NCBI GenBank assembly: GCA_032622095.1
Contig: CP136063.1
Location: 181,393,956-181,457,955, forward strand
Source: Siphonodentalium dalli
Lineage: Eukaryota; Mollusca; Scaphopoda; Gadilida; Siphonodentaliidae
Length of the DNA stretch: 64,000 nt
Direction: 5' to 3'
The notes beneath the pieces are model-generated. The model was not told the origin of the DNA and searched no databases. It saw only the letters and a list, made by a program, of their open reading frames with translations. Shown here in pieces: positions 47,641-58,601 of the stretch. How positions within the stretch are numbered: position 1 is the stretch's first letter; the number at the start of each line of letters is the position of its first letter. Both the position numbers and the translations under genes were made by a program.

Positions 47641-49207
47641 TCTTTTGTAACACGATATTATGGGTCGTTCCGTAAAAAAATTGCACTGAAAAAAAAAGCA
47701 ATTCAATCAGTTCTCACTGGTTTTCATTGCTGTTTTTGACCTTTAATTGTCCCTCTGATGCCAACGCAGCACATTTAATACTGCTGGTGCTTTAAATGGT
47801 ATGAAAGTTGAAAGATATACAGCTTTCTTGTATTATTGTTTGATGTTCATTCATAGACCATTTTACAGATAGCGAGAATGATGCATTGTGGGCCAGAAAG
47901 TATCCAAACAAAGCCAAGTGCTTTACGGCCGCATGCATTTACTATGGGGGATTTAGGGTGGGTCTATAAAACTAATTATAACTTTGGTATCTGTCATAGT
48001 TTACGCGAGAAATTTTAAACACATATCAGGGACATATACCCCTTCTAGAATTTTCAAAAACATTTCCAGTTGCTTGTCGTATTTTAATAGATTTTATGCG
48101 ATGAAATAATGCGAAAATTCAGAAAATTGCACTAATTTCTCAATATTTTGCGGTTTTAGTAAACGCCTGATAAAAGTCGTTCTATTTGGGAATTTTTACA
48201 CCAAATTTTCAGAGAATATAGAGTAAACTATTAGTAAACACAGTACTATCGGAATATCATAAAGGAGTTCTGTGCATTAGGTATTAATTAACCCTCAGAC
48301 TGCCGTCAATAAATTAGCTTTTTCGTGTTCGACGAAAATGAAACTTGTCTGTTTAAAGGTCCCATTTTCGTGTCGAATTGTGATAGAATCTCCATTTGTC
48401 AAGTTCATGGATAAATTACATCACACTTAATCGGCTTATGTCCGCGGTAGACGTGACCTTTAACTTATAGTGCAGGTGCATGACGCGCAAGCATAATTGT
48501 GTCAACTTTCACGTCACATCCACTAATTAACGGTGACGCGTTATGCAGTAGGTCCCTAGATTTGCGTAAGTTTCCGTAGATCACTCAATTCGCGTAGGTC
48601 CCCGCAGTAATGCAATATATAGTAGGTCTATATGATTTATTGACTGATAAAATGGATTGCTACCACTAAATGATCATGTTAGATGTTACTTTGCCATTTG
48701 TTTTTTATAATTAATTTCCGAAATCTGATGGGTTTGTTTGCTTAGTGATACTTAGAGGATCATGAAGCCTAACTAAAATTACGTGATTTCTGATCCGGAA
48801 AGTAAGAGGATTATCTTACTGGCTTCGTGGACAGATATTAATTGGAGGATAACTGATTGTATTTTTGCATTGATTTATGTGACTTTTGGAATAGATAATA
48901 AGAGGATTATCAGATTTCTCGATTCATCAGGATAGGTGAGTGGGCATGGGTGCGTTAGGTAGGAGAATTTGATAGTTTATTGAATTCAAAACATGCAACA
49001 AAACGTTTATAACATAATATGTAAATGACAGCACAAAACAATGAAGCACAAGCAATGGTATAAAACATATGTACATGTATAAAATAGCTGAAAAAGAATG
49101 GTGTTGTTATAGACCCAATTGAACAGTAGAGGGAAATAATGAACTCAAGAGCTGAAAAATATTTATTCAAAATATAATTTTCATGGTACAAGGTAAGTTA
49201 TGTTTAT
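47641..49207. other. unassigned, left of the transposase fragment
   Basis: No conserved domain was recognised. Short direct repeats of GTAGGTCC/GTAAGTTTCCGTAG lie at about 48550-48605. The 78-codon minus-strand frame at 48955 has no recognisable similarity. This may be interior of a decayed Mutator-like element. Confidence 0.4.
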
Positions 49208-49839
49208 TTATTGTCTTGATATGGGATGACGCGTACATGATATCTTATTGGTCTTAAATCCGAATGCCGCTCCTAATTTGATGGCCTTCTCGTCGTCGCT
49301 GCCTATGATTGGTGAAGATGGACTGTCGTTTAAAACTGCTGATAATTCCGAGAAGAATGTGCCGAATGTAGTCCAGTCTGAATTGCCGTGAAGAAGAACT
49401 GGTCCAGGAATAATCGGATGCTCCGACGAATCGTTGCGCGTTACGGCGAGATGTATAAAGCAACCTATTGTCACATGCACCTGGCCCAGATTGAATGTTT
49501 TGTCGAAACCTAGAACTGTCGTCATGGCTGTCGGATGGCTATACAGCAGAAACGTTTTATGTCCATTATTTGCTCCTTCGTGTACATGATGACGATCGGC
49601 ACCTTGTCCTTCGTATGTATGACCTTCTGCACAAACGGATGAGTCTGGACCAGATTCTCGAGATGAACCACATGGTCGGCGAAATTAGCTAAATGTTGGC
49701 CACACGAACCGTTATCTTTTTTCTTCTGTCTATACTTTGCTGTTTGAACCGGCCTCAAATTCTTTGGCGCGCTGAAAATGTCGGATTCCGTGTCAGTAAG
49801 TCTTGTGAGGTGGTTTAAAATTAACCATTTGTATTGCAT
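49208..49839 (-). pseudogene. Mutator-like (MULE) transposase fragment, frameshifted
   Basis: Two minus-strand frames join at about 49525 with a shift: 49839-49522 (105 residues, including YTKEQIMDIKRFCC) and 49525-49208 (105 residues). The second contains TVLGFDKTFNLGQVHVTIGC, where GFDKTF holds the first catalytic Asp, and IGSDDEKAIKLGAAFGF, where GSDDEKA holds the second, then CTRH. This layout is that of the MULE catalytic domain. The frame stops soon after CTRH, before the third acidic residue. Frameshift and truncation make it a dead copy. It lies 40 bases outside the 4.6-kb foldback structure, which could be part of the same original element. Confidence 0.7.
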
Positions 49840-49880
49840 GTTTTCCAGTTTTGCATCGCGAAGGTGGTCGATTAATGAGT

Positions 49881-52668
49881 ATTAGTGTAGGTAGTTAGTG
49901 ACAAAAAATGCTCGGATCAATACAAATCGGATAAAAGCGCCATTTTATAGTATCTTATAGGACAGCATCTCTAGTCTAGGAATTTTCTCAAGAACCAACT
50001 TTTTGGCCAACGTAGAGCCGAAAATTCAAGATGGCGTCCAAGATGGCCGCCGATTTGACGGTGGCACACCTAATATATTTGCCTCTCGATTTGACATGGT
50101 AAACATAACGAATTCCCCACATTATCTAATAATGGTGTTTATAGAATAAAAACCGCGACATTTAGTTGAAAAATGGCCACAATTATTCAAGATGGATGCC
50201 AAAATGGCGGCCGAAACATGAGAAATTTGTTTTTTTCCTTATTTAAAAAAATAAAATACTTTACAATTTTCGAGATAATATAAGAGAAGATATCAACTAT
50301 ATGTGTTCATTATTCGATAGAATAACTTATGTGGAAGAGTTGTGCACATTAAAGGTGAAGTAGTCTTGTTCGTTCTGGTAGAAATGTGAGGTAGAATATG
50401 TGCTATAAAAAATGAATGAAATTATTCTCAGACTGGTTTCATTCTGTAAATGCTTAATAACCAACCGCGAATGACACTGATGTCATCAATTCTATATTCG
50501 ACACTACTATATCGTTGGATCAATTGAAAACAACTTTGTATGTCGAGAAGTTTACAAATAAAAAATCAATTTAGTAGTGGATTTACCACGAATATAGGAA
50601 ACACTAAACGACAGACCCCATATTCATCAAACTCAGTTTGGTTCTCAAAAAACAAGAACATATGGAAGGTATTCTGCAACATATCTTCATCATCAGGCCT
50701 CGTATTCAAATTACCAATACTTAAAGACATATTATGGACTTGTTCGGTGTGTGTGAAACTGATTAATTAGTACTCAGGCGCATTCTACTAACATCGCCCA
50801 AAAGCTCAAAGAACATACAACTCCATAGAAAACACAGTCTGAATTACGCTCAATTGTAAATATTTACATCTCGATTCGGGACGCAACAATCGGCGATAAA
50901 ATAACGCAACTGATTTCGCCATCGATACTCATTGCATTTAATAAATATATAAGACTGACGGTGTGTGTTGTATATTTAGGTTGTTATTCATAACAATAAC
51001 TACTTTGAGCAAGATTATTCTCCATTTCTAGTGGTCACCCAACCGGAGTGTTTCACATCACTTTAAATTCAGTGTTTTTATGTCCAATTATACACAAAAT
51101 GATTGAACCGTATACTCGAAAGTATATTTGAGTTCGGATTAAGAACAAATATTATTTCCTTGTATCATATAGTGTCCTCAATTATTCCAGCAACAGAACA
51201 TGAAACAATCATGCGAATAGCCCAGAATCAATACTATATACGTTAGTGCAATGTATTGCATATATATGCATATGTAAAATTGTGTATGTTATATTGTTGC
51301 TGGGATATATTCCAGGGGGCCACGTGGTGTGAAGATGGGATCAGTAGATATGAAATACACTTTGTTTTAATAAATTGAATTGAACAATTCACCACTCACA
51401 ACCACATCTGCACAACTACGTACATGGAAGTTTGCTTTTTGAACATTTGCAACTCAATTCGGTGCACACTCTAGCCACTTATGTGGTTGTCATCCATACA
51501 GGAACAAAAGAATCGTTAATAAATATCCACCAGAAGGAGTCACATTGGGGGAAACTGTTTCACCAGAATCAATTCTATCACCCTTCCGGCCCCGTCTCCA
51601 TCAAATTAAGTTCCGACTCTTTCGCGGTTTGTTAGGCTGTTTATACACTGAATGTCAATACAGAAAGTATTCTCCAATAACAATCGACAGATTAGGTATT
51701 TGTGTGTGCAAAATCGGCTGCGTGTGGTGCACATTTAGAGACGTGCATTTGTGGGTATTTCCCACGAGAATTAAGCAGCAGTTTGATGCTCAGATTTTAT
51801 CACATTTAAATTGGGCTGGAACTTGTCAGGTTTTATGATCGAAAATGTGGTTATTATAGTGATCATACGGTGATACATGTTCCAGCCCAACTAAAAGTGT
51901 CAAGACCGATAAACTTATCAAATTGCTGCTTAATTTAAATAGAAAATGCACAAAAACGCATCATGCCTCTAAGTGTGCACAAACATAGCTGATTTCGCAT
52001 TATTATCAACAATAAGCACGAGCAAAGACCTAATCTACGGATATGTGTTTAGAAAATAGTTCTGTTTTGACATTTACTGTATAAATGGCGGTAAAAACTT
52101 TGAAATATTTGTTTTAAATCGCGAAAGAGTCGGGACTTATAGTTCGATAGAGACAGAACCGGAAAGGCGATAGAATCGATTCTTGTGAAACAGTTTTCCC
52201 CCAGTGAGTCAGATGCTGGAAACTTTGCATCTATCTTACTATGTAAGTCAAAATACCAACCTGATATATACTAGTAGCACGATTTTTTTGGTGGTAACTG
52301 TTCATGTGCGCGGCATTTGCTGAACATTTCATGTCTATCTTCATTAACTGAGGTCAGGTTCGCAGATTTGTCATAAACAATCACGACGAAATGCTAAATA
52401 CACTCAAATAGTGGTGATGGAACATCAAGTACCACAAAAGGATTCCTCGTAATTGACATCAAGCATTCTGTTAGCTCTGGGTAAGCTTTTCAAGTATCCC
52501 AAAATGTGCGCTTACCCTTACCAAAGAAAAAGTTGAGTCGCATCCTGATATCGCATGGAAATGATGGAATATTGGAAGCACAGTTGAATTTTCTGAGCCC
52601 AATTGAATTGTACATATCAACTATGTTGCGGATAACATGGGATTTAGACTTGCCGAAAGACAGTCATT
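49881..52668 (+). repeat. left arm of a 4.6-kb foldback structure
   Basis: Starts TAGTGTAGGTAGTTAG. Blocks 49881-50668, 51385-51537 and 52207-52668 are the reverse complement of the right arm 53045-54460. Two stretches in this arm, 50669-51384 and 51538-52206, are absent from the right arm. The second is a nested foldback; the first has no recognised structure. All small frames here are non-coding. Confidence 0.88.
51538..52206. mobile_element. nested foldback element, ~670 bp
   Basis: Ends TTGGGGGAAACTGTTTCACC and GTGAAACAGTTTTCCCCCAG are complements, with arms of about 320 bases meeting near 51865. GAGTCA flanks it on both sides; the right arm of the larger structure has a single GAAGTCAGG at the corresponding place. 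It is thus an insertion with a target duplication of about 6 bp. Confidence 0.82.
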
Positions 52669-53044
52669 GACAAAATTCTTGCCTGTTGGTGGTGTTTCAT
52701 TAGAAATTCATTCCAATTCGGTGGAACTTTTGTGGTAAGCCCCAACCTTACATCAAATGCCGCTACCATGTTTCTCTCATGTTCCTGTTTTGATACTACC
52801 CTCTATTTACCTGTCCAAAACCATGTCTATGTAGTTTGATTCTGATTCATGCAGCTTAGAACGTCACATTTATTACCGCCCCTCATTTTATAGATGGGGG
52901 AGTCGCTGGATTTGGTGTGAGAAGAACATATATTTCATATGCTACAAACCGATAATTCATCGATTATTGTTCACACTTTTGACACATATATTATCGTGAT
53001 CATGTTGGGACACCTGCATGCTATGCTTCTTCAATGCAAATATT

Positions 53045-54460
53045 TGAAACTGTTTGTCTTTCGAGATTTCTAAATCCAATGTTACCTACAACATAGTTGA
53101 TATGTGCAATTCAATGGGCTAAAAAAATTCAACTGTACTTCCAATATTTCATCCAATATCAGGATGCGACTCAACTTTTTCCTTGGTAAGGGTAAGCGCA
53201 ATTTTGGGATGCTTGGAAAGCTTAGCTCACAGAATGCCTGATGCCAATTACGAGGAATCCGTGTGTGGTTATTGATGTTTCATCACCACTATTTGAGTGT
53301 ATTTAGCATTTCGTTGTGATTGTATATGACAAATATGTGAACCTGTCCTCAGTTCATGAAGCTAGACATGAAATGTTCAGCATTTGAACATTTATCACCA
53401 ACGAGGTACATGCTCTTGCAAATGAAAATCGTGCTATATATATATCAGGCTAGTATCTGGACTGTACGCCCACAGTAGGTGCAAAGTTTCCAGCACCTGA
53501 CTTCTTTGGATGGAAATTGATTGATTGTTCTTTTGTTACTGTATGAATGACAACACAGAAGCAACTAGAGAGTGCACAGAGTTGATTAAATGTGTTTGCA
53601 AATCGATTTGTTCCAGGTGAAAATGTTCAAGAAGCAAACTTACATGTATGAAGTTGTGCAGATGTGGTTGTGAATACCTTCCATGTGTTCCTGTTTTGAG
53701 AACCAAATTGAGTTTGACGATTATGGGTTTTATCATTTGGCGTTTCCTAATGTCGTGGTAAATCCTCTACTAAATTATTTTTTTATTTGTAAAGATCTCG
53801 ATATTCAAATTTTTATTCAATTTATCCAACCATATAGTAGTGTCGCAAAATAGAATTGAAGACATCAGAGCAATTCATGGTTCGTTTCTAAGCATTTACA
53901 GAATGAAACCCTGTCTGAGAATAATTTTGCTCATTTTACATAGCACATATTCTACCTCATATTTCTACCAGAACAAACTATACTACTTCGCCTTTAGTGT
54001 GCATGACTCTTTCACAGAGGTTATTCCATCGAATAATCAGCACATTGTTGATATCTTCTCTTATATTATCTCGAAAATTGTAAAGTATTTAAACAAAAAT
54101 AAGGAAAAAAACAAACATTTCCATGTTTTGGCCGCCATTTTGGCATCCATCTTGAATAATTGTGGCCATTTTTCAACTAAAAGTGGGATCTGTTATTCGA
54201 TAACCACGATTCTTATATAATAGGGTGGAATTCGTTATGTTTAATATATAAAATTGAGAAGCAAAACTATTATGTGTACCACCGTCAACCCGGCGGCCAT
54301 CTTGGACGCCATCTTGATTTTCCGGCTTTACGTCGGTCAAAAAGTTGGTTCTTGAGAAAATTCCTAGACTAGAAATGCTGTCCAACAAGATATTAAAAAA
54401 TGGCGCTTTTACTATGATCCGACTTGTATTGATCAAAACGCTAACTACCTACACTATATA
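53045..54460 (-). repeat. right arm of the 4.6-kb foldback structure
   Basis: Reverse complement of the left arm, ending in CTAACTACCTACACTA. It contains GGCGGCCATCTTGGACGCCA, paired with 50025-50055. The unpaired centre is about 52670-53044. Arm divergence is moderate, so the structure is older than the nested element. Confidence 0.88.
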
Positions 54461-54525
54461 GGCCTAACGCTAACTACCTACACTATATAGGCCTAACGCT
54501 AACTACCTACACTATATAGGCCTAA
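54439..54525 (+). repeat. 29-bp tandem repeat, three copies
   Basis: CGCTAACTACCTACACTATA is repeated at 54439, 54468 and 54497, exactly at the outer end of the right foldback arm. It multiplies the terminal sequence of the element. Confidence 0.92.
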
Positions 54526-54658
54526 ACATATAATGTTGATATCCAAGTAATATATGTAGGCCCTGATATAAATCTGTTATAGAAAGGAAAGGGTTATCCG
54601 TTATATCTGAACCATATATAAATTTTGAGCAGGTTCGCATCTTATATTTCGTATAATG

Positions 54659-54678
54659 TACCCCCCCCCCCCCCCCCA
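54659..54678 (+). repeat. poly(C) tract
   Basis: A run of about 19 C. Other short C-runs lie near 54829 and 56534. Likely length-variable. Confidence 0.9.
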
Positions 54679-54859
54679 ATATACGATGCTTCTGGGCAGC
54701 TCTCGGCATATCGAATGGAATGATATTAGAACATTGACCGTGTTAGATCTGCTATATCCTATAGTGTTAGACATAATGGGTGTAAACCAGGTGCGTATGA
54801 ACCGGGGGTGGGTAAGGGGGGTAAATACCCCCCCCCCAACATTTCCAGAAAATGGTCAA

Positions 54860-55356
54860 CAGTTAAACTGTATTTCTTATTTATTCAACTTAACCAATCA
54901 CATTCTCCGCCCGCACAGTTTGACATAAAATATATAGTATTCTCTATACCACTGGTTTGTGTTATCATACACGTACAAACATTTAGGGTAATTTTATCGG
55001 GTAATAAATTATAACTCCCCGTATGGTGCTATATCCTATAAGGCATTTGCTCCTTATAAGCCTTCTTGTTAGTACTCTCTCAGAAATCATTGTGTTATCC
55101 CACAAACGGTATCTAATTTGTCCAAAGCTCCAAAATAAATCAACACCAAGATTTCCAAGATTAATTCAATATGAAATTATTTGAAGAGTAAATACGGAAA
55201 CCAGACCATCGAAGGTAAGCTACGCTTCATCACAGTTAGTACTTTGGCACTGCTTAAATGGCGAATCTGCCTGCTTTAGCGAGGCCATCTTTCACTTACA
55301 TGCACTACTACTATGGATTAGGCTGGGAAAGCTGATAATGTGAATATATAATTAGG
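54860..55356. other. unassigned sequence
   Basis: No exon or repeat was recognised between the C-runs and the palindrome-filled element. Confidence 0.4.
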
Positions 55357-55364
55357 TAAGTATA

Positions 55365-56227
55365 TATGGGGCGCCATCCCTGCAAATATTCGTTTTCGGA
55401 GATATCTCCTCGTAATTCGGAGATATCTCCTCGGTTTCGAGGAGATATCTCCTTGGAATTGCAATTCCTAGCAGATATCTGCTTGGAATATGGTCCATTA
55501 TGGAGATATCTCCTTGGATCCAAGAAGATATATCCTTGGATAGGAGATATCTCCTCGCAACTACGAGATATCTGCTTGAATATTTCCAACGAGATATCTC
55601 CTTGAAACCGAGGAGATATCTCCATAATCCAAGCAGATATCTGCTCGGATTATGGAGATATCTCCTTGAAATAGTTTTCAACGAGATATCTCCTTGGACC
55701 CAAGGAGATATCTCCATATTCCAAGCAGATATCTCCTTGAAAATATTCCAAGCAGATATCTGTTTGGATTATGGAGATATCTCCTTGGAAAACCGCGGCC
55801 ATGAAATATTAATGATTTCTCCACAGTACATATACGTTTTTTTCCATTTTTTCGAAATACATCCAAGCAGATATCTGCTCGGAATATGGAGATATCTCCT
55901 TGAAATATTTTTCAAGCAGATATCTCCATAATCCGAGCAGATATCTGCTTGGATCCAATGAGATATCTCCTTGAACATATTTCAAGGAGATATCTCCATA
56001 TTGCGAGCAGATATCTTCTTGGACCCAAGGAGATATCACATTATGGAGATATCTCCTCGGTTTCAAGGAGATATCTCCTTGAAAATATTTCCGAGGAGAT
56101 ATCTCCATATTCCAAACAGATATCTCCTTGAAACCGAGGAGATATCGCCATAATGCGAGCAAATATCTGCTTGGATCCAAGGAGATATCTCCGAAAACGA
56201 ATATTTGCAGGGATGGCGCCCCATATA
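55365..56227. mobile_element. 863-bp element filled with GATATC palindromes
   Basis: Terminal inverted repeats of about 45 bp begin TATGGGGCGCCATCCCTGC. TAAGTATA flanks it at 55357-55364 and 56228-56235, an apparent 8-bp target duplication as made by hAT transposases. The interior has 32 copies of the 12-mer GGAGATATCTCC or variants such as GCAGATATCTGC, about every 25-30 bases, with linkers CTTGGA, TTCCAA and CATAAT. A 70-base stretch near 55795-55860 is free of the motif. Because the motif lacks stop codons, long frames appear on both strands (up to 172 codons) with repeating EISP, DISL and RYLL; these are artefacts. There is no transposase. Confidence 0.9.
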
Positions 56228-56235
56228 TAAGTATA

Positions 56236-57180
56236 CACATATATGTCATGTTTTCGTGGAAGACTGCTCCATTTATACACACACGCTTATGAGAGTCAAA
56301 AAATTCTCTCCATACTATTTTGTACAACAGGTGAAAAACTAGAATACCATATTTTCCCTCAATGGGTTATTTAACGTAATTGCTGTCACAGATGTAAAGA
56401 AATGCGATCTGAGGGTTTTAAATTCCGAAAAAAATTCCTGGACCCCCACCGACGAGAGGGGACACCTCTCTCGTGCGCTCCCCATCTCCAGCCTTCGGCC
56501 CCTCATATTCGACTTTCCTACGCCCCTGATACCCCCCCCCCAATAAGTATAGCTTCCTACGACCCTGGTGTAAACTTATATGCTACCTAGTTGTAACTTG
56601 TAACCCATACATATAGGCCGACATGCATGTACATTCCAAATGGTCGGGCCAATTTAAATAATATTTCCAGTGTATACAACGTAATGGTCAGCAATTCAAA
56701 AGCGTAAACTTTATTGAAAACACATATAGGCTACATAATAACACAATGTAACTAGAATGCACTCAGAGAGATGCCAACGTGCGCAAAAAAGTAATAAACA
56801 ATAATTTAAAAAATAATTTCACTGTATTTTACTTAATTTATTTAATTTAATTTAATGTTAGCAAAAAAAGACAATTACCATTTCTCATTTCATCACAGAT
56901 AAAAGGCAAATTACTATATTAATCATTTAAGTAATTAAAACCAATTCCATGTTGCCGAAAGGATGAGACTTTAATATCGATTACATTTTTTTCAGCGGCA
57001 TATTTTGATTTTCATTTTCCGATAGTCAAAGTTGACCAAAGGAGCAATTATAAGAAATAATTAATACTATTTGTGTAAATATTGATAGCAGCAATATGCA
57101 ACAATAAATATCAATAATTAGTCAATAATTATCAATAACGATCATTTTATGTAATAATAAACTCTTCAATCGGTGTTTGT
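56236..57180. other. unassigned, AT-rich
   Basis: A small C-run at 56534 and AT-rich tracts around 56790-57160. No exon was recognised. Confidence 0.4.
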
Positions 57181-57800
57181 GTCAACAAATGCGTTTTGTT
57201 TTGTGTTACGTCATTCGTCGTATTTGACCCGGAACTCGGCTGAAGGTTAGGCTATTCAGCCTATTGCGTCGAATTGCGAAATCGCGTTTTAAATGTCTCT
57301 CTTTTCCCGCACGATAAAAAGAGGTCTTCGCACGAACCAAAAATGATAAAACTTCCCAATTATAAGTAAAAATACCCAAAATGAAGGAGTCTATGTAGGT
57401 CCCGAAGGAGTCTATAGACTCTTTGATGTAGAGTTCTGATGGAGAAAATGTAGGTCGATCTATTTTTGTCATAACTCTGACGTATTTTGACCTGGGAGAA
57501 AAAATCGAAATAGAGGCTCACTACGAGCATGCCAGTTTTAAATATAGAAACAGAGAATCCTGACAAATGGCGATATCGGCGACAAACAAATAATCGAAAA
57601 CAACACATAAAATAAACATAGCAAAAACGCGGCACAGTAAAAATGTCAGAACGCCACGAGGTTTTACGTCGTTTTTGGTGACGTCATGGAGTGTGACACC
57701 AACCTACGAATCTGTCTGATCGCCATACTGTTGCGCGAGCGCACGTAACTATATCTAACACTTTTATTGCCAACGGTATAGGCCAAAAATAAATAAATTG
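57181..57800. other. CpG-richer stretch without identified gene
   Basis: Contains many CG dinucleotides compared with the rest of the window and a TGACGTCA octamer at about 57680. Two minus-strand frames of about 90 codons (57206-57472 and 57360-57635) are open, but I recognise no family in either. It could be regulatory sequence or an exon of an unrecognised gene. Confidence 0.3.
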
Positions 57801-58260
57801 ATAGATTGATTTACATCCAACTTTTTCAAAAAATTGGGGCGTTAGGGCGAATTTTATTTTTTATATATTATTCTTTCTAACAGAAATGGTCATGGACAGT
57901 TTTAGATATTGAAGCATGCAGTATCTATTATATCATACAAAGTGATTTAGATTGTCCAATGTTATCAAAATAGTCTGATTAATGGGTCATTGAAATGTAA
58001 TTTGATGGTTAAGTCATGAGAAATAAGATATCCAAATAAAAAAAAATTGACGACTCGACTAAAACTAGGGTCGGGAGGGGATGTAAATCAAACATTTTTT
58101 TTTATATTAGCAAAAAGTATCGGCATAATTAAAATATCCTAGTATCTATTAACCATATCTTATTTCCAATTATAAGCACATAATATTACAGTCTATTCAT
58201 CTCTAGTTGTTCGAATTTTTGCACTTGTTGCCGCCTGCAAACTCGCATATGCGTTTATTA
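57801..58260. other. unassigned, AT-rich
   Basis: No repeat, hairpin or exon was recognised. Confidence 0.4.
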
Positions 58261-58299
58261 AACTGTCGACACCCAAGGTAATCTACGTACGCCACTGAC

Positions 58300-58443
58300 A
58301 CAAATCGGTGTGACTAAACGCACTTCAAAGACTTCCGCTCGTCGCGGGTCAGTGAGTTTCTGACCCGACACCGCGAAGTCAACACTCTTCAAACTTCTTT
58401 AAAAGTGTGACAGCGTCAAAATCAAAGCCCAGTATTCGTGTTG
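58300..58443 (+). other. possible 5'-untranslated exon
   Basis: Relatively GC-rich sequence ends at a strong donor, TTG then GTGAGT at 58444. The next acceptor, GTTAAGTTTCAG, is at 58543-58554. The start is arbitrary because the transcription start cannot be seen. This looks like the first exon of a plus-strand gene that continues to the right. Confidence 0.35.
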
Positions 58444-58554
58444 GTGAGTCTATAATTGCGTTTAATAGTTGATTTTCTACAACCCTTCTGATGAATTATT
58501 ATTTAGAATAATTTGTTTGTTAAAAATACTACTTTAAAAGAAGTTAAGTTTCAG

Positions 58555-58601
58555 AATTTGAAAATTGCAAAAAATGTCAAGATTTGTGGGGCTCACAACA
58601 G
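58555..58601 (+). CDS. possible first coding exon
   Basis: ATG at 58574 gives MSRFVGLTT and the frame reaches the donor GTAAAG at 58602 in phase 1. The acceptor TTTCAG precedes it at 58549-58554. Splice signals on both sides and an A-rich start context support it, but the peptide is too short to identify and no following exon was recognised in the window. Confidence 0.35.

Noticed and set aside
53840-54220. 126-codon plus-strand frame
   Set aside because: It lies fully in the right arm of the foldback structure; the matching left arm does not preserve the frame.
55311-56327. Seven or more overlapping open frames of 60-172 codons on both strands with repeating EISP, DISL and RYLL peptides
   Set aside because: They arise because the palindrome GGAGATATCTCC has no stop codon in any frame. 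There is no start context, no splice site and no coding asymmetry between strands.
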